From assembly GCF_019399895.1 (NCBI RefSeq), contig NC_091870.1, forward strand, positions 4,236,001-4,300,000: a DNA stretch of 64,000 bases, in the 5' to 3' direction. This DNA comes from Cardiocondyla obscurior. Lineage: Eukaryota > Arthropoda > Insecta > Hymenoptera > Formicidae. Position numbers and translations under genes: made by a program. The notes beneath the pieces were generated by a model. That model did no database searches and had not been told where the DNA came from. It was given only the letters and a program-made list of their open reading frames with translations. Shown piece after piece: positions 22,377 to 32,960 of this stretch (its first letter is position 1; each line of letters opens with the position of its first letter).

Positions 22377-22982
22377 ATTAACGCCGCAAGGATGTTACGC
22401 GGTCGTGGCCGGTTTATTTAACGCGAAAAGGCGGGTGTTAGTCCTTCGAATATGCGAGTTACGCGGAGACACGCGTTGAGCACGTGGCCGGTAGATGAGA
22501 TCCGCACAGAATCTATAAATGAGTTTCACGCTTGAGTTAGTCTTTAAATTGATATCTGTCTGTTTAACTGTTCTTGAGAACTTGCACTGAGTTTAAACAA
22601 TGAGTCACAATTATATAAATCGTGAGTTCACACGCTGCGAGATGTGATGAGCTACTGAGCACGAGGTTCAACACGCCTCGTGCTGCAGGGTGATGTCTTC
22701 CAAAAGATTCTTGGCGTGTTGCACACTGCGAAGATGATCTGGATAAGTTGTACTGGAGACAAGGCGATGAGTTGAACGATGAGTTGAACGATGAGTAAGA
22801 ATTCTGAGAGAGGCACACTGCACGTTGTTGCACACGAGGTGATGCTCGGCACGGCTGAGTGAACACTGATAAGCCTCGAGCCGGCAACGCTTTCGAAAAT
22901 CGGAGGCAATTATCGAACGACGGATCGATATCGATCCGTCGCCGGCGATTGGCCACGAGGTGCTGCCCCCGCGGCGGTGACA
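22377..22982 (-). repeat. GC-rich LTR-like block
   Basis: Bounded by AT-rich DNA on the right. On the minus strand it starts TGTCACCGCCGCGGGGGCAG, as an LTR might, but no partner copy or target duplication is visible. Contains GAACGATGAGTT twice in tandem near 22780 and a perfect inverted pair around CGGATCGATATCGATCCG at 22921. Minus-strand frames here are Ser/Cys-rich and not credible. Confidence 0.35.
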
Positions 22983-23279
22983 TAATTAATTACTAAATTG
23001 AAATCTTTAAACAGTGCGCGTAAAAAACATTTCGCAATCATTTTCCTCCTTTGATTTTTGTTTAATAGTGTCAATTTCCTCTATATTTCAAAATTTAGCT
23101 ATTTGATTTTCTAAGTTTCAAGAGGGACGGTAGTGCCTCGCGCCAAGTATAGGCGCAGCGTACTACCTGCCTATTATACGCGAGACCCATTTTAAGAAAT
23201 TCGTACATATTTGGATCTCGACAATGGCTGAACCGATCGCTTTCTACATAGGTTCATTGTGTAGATTAGGGTCGATTTA

Positions 23280-23470
23280 TATAATAAAAGTATTTTTATT
23301 TTTTCGCTACGTTATCTACAAACGAAGATATCGCAATGTAAAATTTGCTTGCAAGAGTAAAATCTTATTTTATCTTTAACGTCGTCGACGACGAAAATGT
23401 CCTTTTCGTTTTCGCACCGCTAGATGGTGTGGATTGATTTATCGACTCTGCTTCATTTATCGACTGTCTT
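23280..23470 (+). repeat. dispersed repeat, copy A
   Basis: Matches 41450-41625 in the opposite orientation: AATAAAAGT...TTTTTATT, TTCGCTACGTT, GATATCGC, AGAGTAAAAT, then TTTCGTTTT, CTAGATGG and GATTGATTTATCGACT in the same order with roughly four in five positions shared by eye. No coding content. Confidence 0.8.
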
Positions 23471-23696
23471 TATTGATGTGTCAGTTTAGTGGTAATGAGT
23501 GATGAGTGATGATCGCGTAATAAATAAAAAAATAATAAAGTAAATGTAAGTTGTCATACGATCGGTATTAAGATCAAAAGTTTGAGTAATGGCAATCAAG
23601 TATTAAAACGAGGTATTTATTAATAATTCAGGAGATGGATTAAAGTTATTCCTGGAAGATGTAATAATTGACAAACATGATGTGTGAACATATAAC

Positions 23697-24359
23697 GATT
23701 TGATTTATTGTAAATTAAGTCGAGGAAATTCTCTGGAAGACCAACCATTGACTAGTGACAAAAATAAACGAGGAATTCTATTAAATAGGTCAAGTATATC
23801 TATTTTGTAATAGTACTTCATTAAATATTTATAAGCCATATTTATTAAAATAAAGTTTTCTTTTCAGATTTACAAATAAAAATGTAATTGTCACAGCACA
23901 GAGTAAAGTTAAAGCCGGAACAGAACTTTAATTATTATCAGTGGCTGTTCTTGTTAGTAAAGCTTCTAGTCAAGCATTATTTTCGCAAATACTTAAGGTT
24001 ATTGTGCAAATAAGAAAAGCTGTGAATTTAGCAAACACCAAAATTAAATATTGCAAGGCTTAACAATTTGATTTAATGTGAATTAAGTCGAAGGAAATTC
24101 TTTGAAAGATCAACCATTGACTAGTGACAAAAATAAACGAGGAATTCTATTAGATAAGTTAAGTAGATCTATTCTATAATAGTACTTTATTAAATATTTA
24201 TAAGTCATATTTATTAAAATAAAGTTTTCTTTTCAGATTGTCACAGCACAGAGTAAAGTTAAAGCTGGAACGGAATTTTAATTACTATCAGTGGCTGCTC
24301 TTGTTAGTAAAACTTCTAGTCAAGCATTCTTTTCGCGAATACTTAAGGTTATTGTGCAA
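23697..24359. repeat. local tandem duplication of about 300 bp
   Basis: Unit 1 (about 23697-24018) and unit 2 (about 24064-24359) share GACTAGTGACAAAAATAAAC, AATTCTATTA, ATAAAGTTTTCTTTTCAGAT, CACAGCACAGAGTAAAGTTA and TACTTAAGGTTATTGTGCAA in the same order. Each unit holds TTCTTTTCAG, a splice-acceptor-like string, but no exon follows it. Confidence 0.85.
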
Positions 24360-24753
24360 TTTATTTTACTAACATGTAAGTAATGTAGTATACAAATAAA
24401 ATATGTAATTAATATAAAAAATGTAAATAATGTTTTTAATTTAAATGCTAATAAACATATAAATATTTAAATATATCTGATATGAATTTAATTTATTAAT
24501 ATGTAATTAACTACTATAATCCGATAAGAATTGGTTAATCTTTTTTTGTTTTTAATCTAATAATATGTATTTAACTATGAATATAAAAAATTTAAATAAT
24601 GTATTTAAAACAATGTCAAAGTTCTTACAGTGAAAATTAAGTAGTATGTAAAGGGTTGAAAGCGGATGAACAAATATAAATTTAACATAACGGAAGTAGA
24701 GTGAGTATTTACAATATGTACATGAGTGTGTGTATGTGAGTCTGTTTTAATGA

Positions 24754-25596
24754 TTAATCTAACGTAACTTCTTCAATCTCCACCACCTTCGCTGTGGATC
24801 TCGGAAAAACAAGATCTATAAGTCGCATCGGGGCCAGGAAAGGAAATTCCACCCCGGGATAATATATGAAGAAATGAGAATCAGGAGCAGACCGAGCTGC
24901 CTGACTCCTGATCTCTTCCGGCTCAAAGTGGTCAGGGCCGATGGAGAAGGCCCTTTCCGGGACAGGATCTGTCCACGGAGTACAGGCCCTGCGGAGGAGC
25001 TCCAGGAGAGGATCTATAACCTCTCTCGGTTTCGGATGCTCCTCGAGGATCTCAATACTCGGGACGGGAGATGGAGGTTGATCGGGGAAGTCTACTCCTG
25101 GGAGAGAGATAGATTCATCTTCGCCCAGAGAGTCGGCTTCCTCAGGTTCGAATGGAAAAGGAGGTGGTGAGAGAGGAGAGGAGCAGGCTCTTGGCTCACC
25201 TCCGGGAAACCGTGGTTCGGAGATGAGGGAAGAATTCGGGGTATACGAAGGAGTCGTGGGGCGGAATTGTTCCGATCCCGGCTCCGTAGACTGACTTGAA
25301 AAATTGATCTCGGAGGTTGGATTTTCGGTCGGATCGTTCAGGATCTCTTCTTCTTCCGGGACATATCCGTGTAACGGTTCCGGATCGCCGTGAATAGGTG
25401 ACGGTGGCGGAGGGCCCGGACGAGGAGACCAAGGTCTCTCTTCGTGGCGCGCGGGAGAGACAAACACTTCTTCGCTTGGCGCCGCCGCGAGCAGGTATTG
25501 AATGAAGAAGCGGCGGACCAGCTCCCACAGATTTTTAATCTGTTTATTCCGTCGCGCCCGACTTTTCTTCTGAGTTTTCTTATTCAGAGATTCCAC
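24754..25596 (-). CDS. uncharacterised proline-rich acidic protein, 280 aa
   Basis: Not recognised. The frame starts with a strongly basic stretch (KKTQKKSRARRNKQIK) and a short amphipathic segment (LWELVRRFFIQYLL). The middle 150 residues are rich in Pro, Glu and Ser with clusters such as SPRPGPPPPSP and PEEEEIL, likely disordered. The last 50 residues are more hydrophobic (FFIYYPGVEFPFL). Upstream on the minus strand is TTAATAATTTTAG before the ATG, a possible splice acceptor. GC content is higher than the flanks. Proline-rich accessory ORFs also occur in the errantivirus-like element (32232) and the Gypsy element (51042), so transposon origin is likelier than a host gene, but no sequence match links them. 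Confidence 0.45.
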   Translation of the reverse strand: MESLNKKTQKKSRARRNKQIKNLWELVRRFFIQYLLAAAPSEEVFVSPARHEERPWSPRPGPPPPSPIHGDPEPLHGYVPEEEEILNDPTENPTSEINFSSQSTEPGSEQFRPTTPSYTPNSSLISEPRFPGGEPRACSSPLSPPPFPFEPEEADSLGEDESISLPGVDFPDQPPSPVPSIEILEEHPKPREVIDPLLELLRRACTPWTDPVPERAFSIGPDHFEPEEIRSQAARSAPDSHFFIYYPGVEFPFLAPMRLIDLVFPRSTAKVVEIEEVTLD

Positions 25597-25604
25597 TAAA
25601 ATTA

Positions 25605-25808
25605 TTAATTTATTTTAATTTGATTGAACTGGCTTTTGGAATGTTTAAGAAAGAATGGAGTGAAGGAGATTCGACACCGACGATTTCCGAAAGCCTCGAC
25701 CCGTCCATGAGTGAATCCACGTAATCTATCTTTGGCGAGAATCGCTTGCCGATTCTTTAGCCGTAGACAGTCGCCAAATTTCCAGCAGTATTTCGCGGCA
25801 TTAACCAC
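25605..25808 (-). CDS. short basic ORF upstream of the proline-rich gene (weak)
   Basis: A 67-codon minus-strand frame ending just before the 280-aa ORF: Cys, Arg and Lys-rich, no domain recognised. It could be a leader ORF or chance. Confidence 0.15.
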   Translation of the reverse strand: MVNAAKYCWKFGDCLRLKNRQAILAKDRLRGFTHGRVEAFGNRRCRISFTPFFLKHSKSQFNQIKIN

Positions 25809-27011
25809 AGAAAATCGCTAGTTATTCGACAGCGTGTCCCAGCCGATGTTCGGAAGCAGGCATTCTCACACGTTTAACAGATCACAGGAACAATCAGAAC
25901 TGAATCGAAACCGCGGAATCTCGACTCGGACATTTCTTTTTCTCTTAGATAACACTTTAAAAACAATTAGTTTGGAAAATACATTTAGTGGAATCGTATT
26001 TCGCTGGAATACATATTGAAACGTAGAAACTTACTTTGTAGGAGATCTTCTAACGGCTTCTTCGATACTTGGTGGTTCGACTTGCACACTTTAGCACTCA
26101 CGTTAATTTCAAGTAAACTGAGTCGGTTGTAGCTAAGATGCAAGAGAGCGTGCTCAGCCAAAGCACAAGATTTAATAAGCTCGGAAAAGGGGAGGACTCT
26201 TCCCGAATTTTCACTTTTCCGAAAATCTAATCTCTCATTTGCAGAGCTTATTTTTCCACTTTTCCTATCTCAAAATTATTGGGCATTCGCACCTCATCCC
26301 TTCTCTATTTCTTAAACTTCTAAGTTTTCGACCTTAGTTTCTAAATTTTGGTGAGGAGTTCCCGAAATCCATTGGTTTTAAGGAAATAATATGCCTACGA
26401 AGCACCCCCGCTTCAACGAGTTATCCCTTCCGAGCCTTCCAGAATTTTACTATCATTTCCATCGAGGGATGGTGGGGAAACTTTTACCTTCCATATGACA
26501 TATGGTTACCTGGCTTTATTGCCTTTGTCTGCGCCACATACTCCGGTAATTACAGGCCTCGCGCGCCCTTGGTTTTTCTAAAGCTCAGGATCTGTACGCA
26601 ATTACAATTTTAAGAAAAAGTTATTTTTTCTTTTTCTGTGACAGACAGGTTATCAAAGTTGAAATATTTATGAGCCCCTAAGGTTTTTGATTTTTTGTAT
26701 TATGTCTAGACAAATTCTTTGTCTGACTTTCGTTGGCGCTCGTTTACAATTTGTTGCATGTTTTTTATGCTTTCACGCAACAAATTGTCCCGGAATATGT
26801 TGACGTCTGATGAATTATCTTCTGAAAGGCTCTAAAGTTCCCTTATTTTTTATGTTACAATGGACTACGGTCTACCTTTCTCTTAACTAAAATTTTAATA
26901 TACGTCGAAAAAAAGAGCCGCGGAGTCGGAGACGTTACAATGTATGTAAAAAAAAACAAAATTCTAAAATAATTTTAATAAAAATGAAAAAAAACAAATA
27001 TGTAAAAAAAA
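25809..27011. other. AT-rich DNA without recognised gene
   Basis: No frame above background. GACGTTACA at 26931-26939 followed by ATGT resembles the edge of a TGTAAC-type LTR on the minus strand, but a left boundary is not evident. Confidence 0.5.
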
Positions 27012-27636
27012 TTAATAAAAAAAATATTGCTTGTAGGGGCCGATTTGGTAGCCGCGACCTCTTTCGCTACCGCGACTCCGTCCGTCACCACGACTTTGCC
27101 CGCCACCGCGAGTGTACATATAGCGGCCAACCCTTTTCCAACGAGGAGCTAAAAAAAATTAATATATGTTTTTAAGAGTCATGGTAAAAAATCAAGAAGT
27201 ACGGTAGTACCTCATGCCAAATGTACTTACGTCTATTTCATTTTTGCTTTAAGATTTCAAGTCTTTTTTGCAATTTTTCATTTTCGCGAGCTAATATCGC
27301 GGCCTCTGTTAAATGCGCCGTTTCTCCGGCTCTGTCTCCGCTATTATTTTCCGTGGAGGCTAACAACTCCTCACGACGAGAAGACGATTGCCTTTGGGCT
27401 ACCGCCACATCGTCGCGAGGAGAAGGCTGTTTTGACGGCCCAGGCTGGACGTCTTCAAAATCCATTTTTTCGAACGATCTGTAATATATACAATAAAATA
27501 TAAAATATAAAATAAAATAAAAAAAAAATACTTATAAAATAATAATTACTTACGCAAAAATAAAATTCTCGTCGTTTAGTATATCGTCTAAAGACTCAAT
27601 TTTCTCGTTCAATTTTTTGTTGTTATTTCTTGCCAT
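27012..27636 (-). pseudogene. small three-exon gene: coiled coil plus RGG tail, one in-frame TGA
   Basis: Exon 1 (27554-27636) starts ATG: MARNNNKKLNEKIESLDDIL. Exon 2 (27231-27478) begins after ATTACAG and carries KMDFEDVQPGPSKQPSPRDD, a Ser/Glu-rich stretch, then the heptad-like segment AAILARENEKLQKRLEILKQ. Exon 3 (27012-27148) begins after TTTTTTTAG and encodes WKRVGRYMYTRGGG, repeated RG/RGG and the end YKQYFFY. Introns of 75 and 82 bp have GTAAGT donors and AG acceptors, and all three exons join in one frame of 156 codons including the stop. The only break is TGA at 27238-27240, three codons before the second donor. RGG tails often bind RNA; a coiled coil suggests dimerisation. No family recognised. 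It could be a recent pseudogene, a gene with a short isoform that ends at the TGA, or a transposon ORF. Confidence 0.6.
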
Positions 27637-28006
27637 CTCACTGAAAACTGTTGAAAATTATTAAAAACAAAGTAAACAAATTTTTCAATTTAATATAGAT
27701 ATCGGTTGTTATTAATCGTATAAAGGCGAGTTTACAATTTTGTAACGCTATTACACTTGCGAAATATTAAAACACTACTGCTCGTGCGAAAACATTGGCT
27801 GCCGTGTCTAATTGGTTGTCGCTGTCGGTCCGTGAATCTCCAATCCGGTGAGAGGAACCAACGTATAGTATGTCAGCTGTAGTTACACTGTAACCATCAG
27901 TTACATTGTAACTGTTATAGAGTGATGGTAGCAACGTCACTGTATACCTGTAAGATCAACATTTCTTACAGGTTTCTGCTTCGTGAAAAATTTTTCTCCG
28001 CTTGCT
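27637..28006. other. intergenic, possible promoter side of the three-exon gene
   Basis: AT-rich at first, then more balanced. Two copies of CAGTTACATTGTAACTG-like sequence near 27890-27918 form a small palindrome. No gene seen. Confidence 0.4.
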
Positions 28007-28038
<32 letters not shown>

Positions 28039-28039
28039 A

Positions 28040-28091
<52 letters not shown>
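28007..28091. repeat. (CT)n then (GCAC)n microsatellites
   Basis: About 30 bp of CT dinucleotides with one interruption followed by about 13 perfect GCAC tetranucleotides, directly beside the right end of the errantivirus-like element in its own orientation. Confidence 0.97.
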
Positions 28092-28107
28092 TTCTTTTTC
28101 AAAATAG

Positions 28108-28527
28108 TGTTGCACCCGAGCGGTGCACGGGGTCCGTCCTCCGAATATTACACTTTCTAGTGTACTCGGTGTACGGGTGTTGTAAATAAATATACTATTA
28201 GTTGTATAAAGTATATTGATGGATTTATTTCTTTTTGATGTTTCGGTGATAGAGTTACGAGTCGCTACCTCAAATTCCCGAACTGACTTGCACGAGCTTC
28301 GGAGCTCGTACATTATATATTATTATTTTTGGTCTTGTCAGCGAAATAGCAGAAAGAAGTGGCCGCGTGCCCTACTGCCTTCTGCTGATAGCGCGTAATG
28401 TCGAAAGGCTGACAAGACGGATTCTTGAGCTCAGCAGATTCTAACAGTTCGGTAATCTGCTGAGTTGTGTGTAAAAATGTGTCGCGCGTGGTGGTCAATG
28501 ACCAGCGTGCGCTGTCGGGTTACAACA
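28108..28527 (-). repeat. 3' LTR of the errantivirus-like element
   Basis: 420 bp; its plus-strand left edge TGTTGCACCCGAGCGGTGCA and right edge GGGTTACAACA match the edges of the LTRs at 34817 and 39041. The middle is diverged or shortened. Confidence 0.8.
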
Positions 28528-28549
28528 TCCCTTTCCCCTAGGGGAAAAG
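28528..28549 (-). promoter_or_regulatory. polypurine tract of the errantivirus-like element
   Basis: On the minus strand CCCCTAGGGGAAAGGGA sits directly before TGTTG of the 3' LTR, the place where plus-strand DNA synthesis is primed. Confidence 0.65.
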
Positions 28550-28612
28550 AAAAAAAGTGAATACCTCAATCTTTTTCTTTTTTACAATTTTTAATTATTA
28601 TATTTTACATTT

Positions 28613-30410
28613 TTATGCTTCTTTCATCTCCGTCGCAGCGGAGTTTTTTGTTTTTGGTTTTAGCGTTCGCGGCGGAAGAGCAGGAGTTTTATTTTTATTA
28701 CATTTTTTAACTATTGTGATTGCTATAATTATAATGATGGTTATTGTTATGAGGAATGTACCGCCGCTGGTAGAGTATACAAGTATTTTATGTATAGGTA
28801 TTTCGTTTACCTTGTCTACTTCGTCGTCTAACTCGTCGAGGCTCTTCGTTAATTGTTGTAGTTCTCGCGGGTTAGATATAATTGTTTCGCCTTGTAACTC
28901 ATTCTGCTTTAACTTGAGATTTCTTAATATAATGTTTTTTCGGTCGAGTGTCAGGTTGTATGCGGGTAAGCGTGTCATGATGTGTGATTCATGCACGCTT
29001 TTGGTTCGTATTAATATGTCAGCTGTTATTACCTGACATTCGCCGAAAATAGTAAGTTTACCGGTGTTTTTAATGTTAATAATATTCCTAGGGTGGTTTA
29101 AACAAAATATTTGGATCTCCTGTTCTTCCGTAGTTGAGAATATCCATGATTGGGCTACGTGTAGGGAGATCCATATGGTCGCTCTTGATAGGTGTCGGGT
29201 TTGCACTGCGTCGGTTGTCGATCCAGTCTCGTGAGTGCTTGTATTTCGCACGGGGCATTTGCCTTTGCGTGGTATATCGGATGGCTCTGAGTGCACACGT
29301 ACTGTTTGTCGCTGCGTTTGCATTTTTCTAACTCGGTCGCGGTTAATTTTAGGCAGTTGTTGTTTTCTTTGTCGAAAGCGATTATTTCATTGTCGTTATT
29401 TATGACGTTGAATATGTTTTCACCACTATACACGGGAATTGCCGTGACTCGCATTACTTCAAAATTTTCATATCCCACTATCGGGAATTTTATAATTGTT
29501 ATTATTGCATTTCCTTTGTAATACGCGCTGATCTCTGCGTATTCGTGGATATTGTACCAACTTTGTTCGTTGGTACAAAATGGGAAGTGATTTCCCCTTC
29601 TTAATTTTCCTGCGGTTTTCTTTAGCTCTGCTAGTATTTTTTCTAGTGGAAATAACCGCAGATTCAGCATGTCGGCTTTTGAATGTGTCAAGAAATCCGT
29701 GATGTCATGCACATCATTTAACGTGTCTGTGATCAACGTTCTTACGATAGACACGAAATCTAATACGTACAGTCGGCGTGTTATCTGGTCGAGTTTCCAG
29801 TTCACTGCCGCTGTTGCGTTAGCTAGATTTTTAATATGTTGGTCCATCTTACTTTCTGTTTCTCGGATGTGACCTATCGTTGTGTTCAGAATTTTTATCT
29901 GATTTTTTGCGATATGTTGCAAAGTTTGTTGTTGCGAGTGTAGTATTTCTAGTTGTTCCGCGATTTGTTTCTCGTCGTCTACGTCCATCACGCCAAATAA
30001 TGCTTTTCCCGCTTTCCCGACGAAATCAATTAGACCTCTCTTTTGTGTTGCGGACCCATATATAACTTGCAGCCGGTTTATTGCGGTTGTTAATTTGTCG
30101 TATTTGGCGAGCGTTGTATATAATAGCTCGTTGTACTTGCCACCTATGTTTTCTTCATGTGCCTCATGGAAGTAATTGCAGAGTTTTTCTGCTTTTTCCG
30201 TGTAGTTTTGTATTTTCTTGTATCGCTCTTCGATAGTTGAAACATCTGTCATAATTACGAACTTCCATGTAGACGTTGCTATTTGCAGAAATCCCTGGCT
30301 CTCATAATATAATCCGGGCTGTGTGTAAACCGGGCGAGAGAATACAGTGGTGTGTGTGTATCCGTGTTTTCTTCTGAATTCCTGGCTTGCGTTACCGTCA
30401 ACGCAAGTCT
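28613..30410 (-). pseudogene. errantivirus-like envelope (baculovirus F-type fusion protein), frameshifted
   Basis: The reading frame is open from an AG acceptor (TTTTTCAG near 30410) through QPGLYYESQGFLQIATSTW, typical of the F2 start. A fusion-peptide-like block KRGLIDFVGKAGKALFG follows near residue 70 of the ATG-started part, preceded by a basic Lys-Arg pair that is a shortened furin-like site. Long heptad segments follow (EQLEILHSQQQTLQHIAK), then Cys-containing ectodomain. A frame break lies between about 29160 and 29250. The second part ends with a membrane anchor (GTFLITITIIIIIAITIV) and a basic tail. Such proteins mediate membrane fusion; this copy lacks an obvious signal peptide in frame and is broken. 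In errantiviruses env is made from a spliced RNA, which fits the acceptor. Confidence 0.85.
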
Positions 30411-30739
30411 GAAAAATGAGTAGCCTTTTTTACTGTGTGTTAGTTTTGATTTTATATTTTTATGTGGAAGTGTCTGTCAGTGTCGTGGTGTCCAACGTCT
30501 ACAGTGAAAACGTCTTTTTTGATGAGGTGAGTGCATATTACGATTAAAATTTCACTTATCTAAACTTTTTATTTTTTGCACGGCTCAAGTTCTTCTTTCC
30601 TGTACTGCTACCTTCTTATTTCAGAGACTCTTTAGTCTGTCTCGAGCAATGTATCGTTAACGAGTCCGTGTTCTTTTTTCAAAAAAAAAAAGTAAAATTT
30701 TTTATTTATTGTGTTTTTTTTTTTTTTTGATATATATAC

Positions 30740-32178
30740 TGTCACGTTATCTTCCCTCGTCCGCGAGGGAGAGAGTCGCGATCAAAAAGAAACGGCCGTG
30801 CACGGACAAAAATCCGTGCACCGTCGTGACACGAGGGGTAGGGAAGGAGGAGGGGTCGCGGTGCCTCGGCCGTATTCCGGCGCGGAACGGCGGGATCTCA
30901 CACGAATACAATTTTGGGCGCCAGGCACGGGCTCAGCCGCGCCGATTTGTATCCCGGATCGGTTATCCGTTCCTCGACCATTAACACCGAACTCGAACCG
31001 CCGTCACGCGCGGGGGCTAGCTCATCCGAACGGAGAGGGGCGGGGTATCACAGACGGAATCCCTCGGACCAACGGAAACAACGGCACAAAATAATAGATA
31101 CGCGAACAAAGCGAATACAATTTTCAGTCCGTTTATTAATATTCAACGGGACGAGACAAATATGCCGAATAACAAAAAAAATAACAAAATAATCTTAATC
31201 GTAAGCGGGCTCGATCTTCGCGCGATCACCTAGATCTCAGCTTTCGTCTTAGCTTCCTATTAGATCGTCACACGCATTTTCCTCGGATCTCGTTCTCCAG
31301 TACTTCTCGCGCCGGCCCTGAATGTTGAGGTGCCGGCCACGCGCCTCCCGTACACGCGGTGTGCTTTCGCGAGACCCAACGGTACACAAGACGTCACCCG
31401 TCAGATCGCCCGTCGTTAACGAAATTGCGGTAGCTCTTTCCCGGTCTCGGCCGCTGCCGAGGGCTTTCCGTGCGGAAACGACGTACGAACGCTTTACGAC
31501 CGATGGAATCACATAGCTCGACTAAACGGCCCTGGTGTTTCTCACGGGGTCCGACCACAGGACCTTAGACGCCCGTCGACGGCCACTCACTAACGCTACG
31601 CTCTTGTCTCTCGACAAAATCCCCCGAAAACAACAAAAAGGAACCACCGGGCCCGTGTGCCCGCTCTACGTGGCCGGGTATCGTCCAAAGCCGTGTCGGT
31701 CTCCCCGAGAGACAGGGGGGTACAATATAATACTTCCGCAGTGCGGGTGAAAGATCTCACCGAATACACGTCCGGGCCTTCGGATCGTCCTCACTCTTGC
31801 GCACTCTCTCTCTCGCTCTCGCTCGTATCTCCCACGCTCACTCCGTCTCGCTTTCACTCAATCGCTCTGGTCGCACTCGCTCTCGCCCCAGCTACTGCCC
31901 GTCGTGTTCGCCGGTCCACACGGAAGAGAGCGAGGACCGCGCGAATTTTCGGCACGAGGCCCGGCGCGTCCCCACTCCCGTGCCTCGCGGATTTTTCCGC
32001 GCTACGTTACCGGTTTCTCGCGGAAGCCGCGGCCCTCACGGCGCCCTTGCAATACCAGCCGGTTGGCGCGGGTTTCGGATAAGTCGTTATCGCAACAATT
32101 CCCCCCGCAGGTAGTTCTCGGCGCTTTTGTGACGGCCGCGGGGAGCTGCAACGAAGCAGCGAGAGCCGCCACGTCACA
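30740..32178. repeat. solo LTR, 1439 bp, with perfect ATAC target duplication
   Basis: Begins TGTCACGTTATCTTCC and ends GCCACGTCACA. ATAC occurs immediately left (30736-30739) and right (32179-32182). GC-rich, no gene; several mid-length plus-strand frames are Arg/Pro/Ser-rich artefacts. CT-rich stretch near 31800-31850. It interrupts the errantivirus-like element between pol and env, so it is younger than that element. Confidence 0.7.
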
Positions 32179-32231
32179 ATACATATATGTGATGTGTGGT
32201 GGTCGGTTTTATAACTTTCCTCTTGTTTCCA

Positions 32232-32960
32232 ATGAGTGAGAACGTGTCTTCTGGATGCTACCGGTGCGACGAGCCCCGATTTGCCCCCCTGTGTTTGGGG
32301 CATACTATGTCGCGGGCTTGCCTGCATTTTTGCCCGCGGTGCCGGAGCACCTATGCTCCTCGGTACTGCGAGGAGTGCTCCGTGGTTGCCTTGTCGCCTA
32401 GTTCAACGGCGACAACGGTGCCGGAGCATTCGGCAGGCCCGTCGACTTCGACCGGGGGGGCACCCGTGGGGCTGCCGCCCCCGTTGTACATGCCGCCCAT
32501 CGGTGGATTTCCTCCGATGGTCTGCAGGGAGCTTACTACCGGGGGAATTGTGGTGGAGGAGATACCTGAGTTTTCTCATCTCCCTCCTTTCCCCCCGGAG
32601 GATCCATCAAGCCCCCTGTCATCGGAGGCATCTTCGCGGATGTCATCACCGGTGGAGCCGAGGACGCCGGATACTGATCCTCCGGCCCTGGATCCTCCTT
32701 ATCGGTCGCCGCCCTCCGAATCGCCGCCGCCACCGTATTCTTTGGTGGTTTATCATTCGGGGGTGTCCGCGGCCCCGGACCCAGGGTCATCGCCGGCGCC
32801 TCCTTATAGTCTGCGGGAAATTATCACCCGGGTGGAGGACCGGGACTTGTGTGTGCGGCTCGCCGAAGATGGTTCTCGCACCGTTGATGTCCTGCAGTCT
32901 GGTGAGTTATTTTTTATTTGCCGCTTTTGGGCTTTGAACTCTGTTCCTTCGTGCTGTTGA
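32232..32960 (+). CDS. antisense Cys-rich, PPxY-containing ORF inside the errantivirus-like element
   Basis: Not recognised. The ATG at 32232 (MSENVSSGCYRCDEPRF) opens 242 codons on the strand opposite to pol and env. The first 60 residues hold eight Cys in CxxC and CxxxC spacing (CYRC...C...CLHFCPRC...CEEC), suggesting one or two small zinc-binding ribbons. The rest is Pro/Ser-rich with PPLYMPP, PPPPYSL and APPYSL; the PPxY-type motifs resemble ligands of WW domains. After codon 220 a GTGAGT donor-like site (32901) could lead to splicing. It occupies the pol-env gap of the host element. Whether it belongs to that element, to another insertion or to the host cannot be told here. Region 32961-33087 is CT-rich and non-coding. 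Confidence 0.45.
   Translation: MSENVSSGCYRCDEPRFAPLCLGHTMSRACLHFCPRCRSTYAPRYCEECSVVALSPSSTATTVPEHSAGPSTSTGGAPVGLPPPLYMPPIGGFPPMVCRELTTGGIVVEEIPEFSHLPPFPPEDPSSPLSSEASSRMSSPVEPRTPDTDPPALDPPYRSPPSESPPPPYSLVVYHSGVSAAPDPGSSPAPPYSLREIITRVEDRDLCVRLAEDGSRTVDVLQSGELFFICRFWALNSVPSCC

Larger units (their letters stand above)
22983..24750. other. AT-rich intergenic DNA with repeats, no gene
   Basis: No frame above background. Holds a copy of a dispersed repeat (23280-23470), a local duplication (23697-24359) and the motif GCGCCAAGTATAGGCGC at 23137, which recurs at 35497, 40572 and 41174. Confidence 0.7.

Noticed and set aside
26801..26939. 140-bp LTR-like unit with ATGT flanks
   Set aside because: Too short for an LTR, no partner copy, and a 4-bp match in AT-rich DNA is expected by chance.
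27238..27240. selenocysteine readthrough of the TGA in the three-exon gene
   Set aside because: No SECIS-like structure noticed downstream, and hymenopterans have largely lost selenoproteins; pseudogenisation or a short isoform is simpler.
28007..28313. frames rich in His/Ala/Thr/Arg or Cys/Val/Arg across the GCAC repeat
   Set aside because: Microsatellite translation.
30417..30545. plus-strand ATG with a signal-peptide-like stretch and a GTGAGT donor
   Set aside because: It lies antisense to the start region of env; only about 40 residues and no convincing downstream exon. Kept as a curiosity, not a gene.
30709..32114. several plus-strand frames of 60-140 codons rich in Arg, Ser and Pro
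   Set aside because: They lie within a GC-rich solo LTR with target duplications and overlap each other; no domain.
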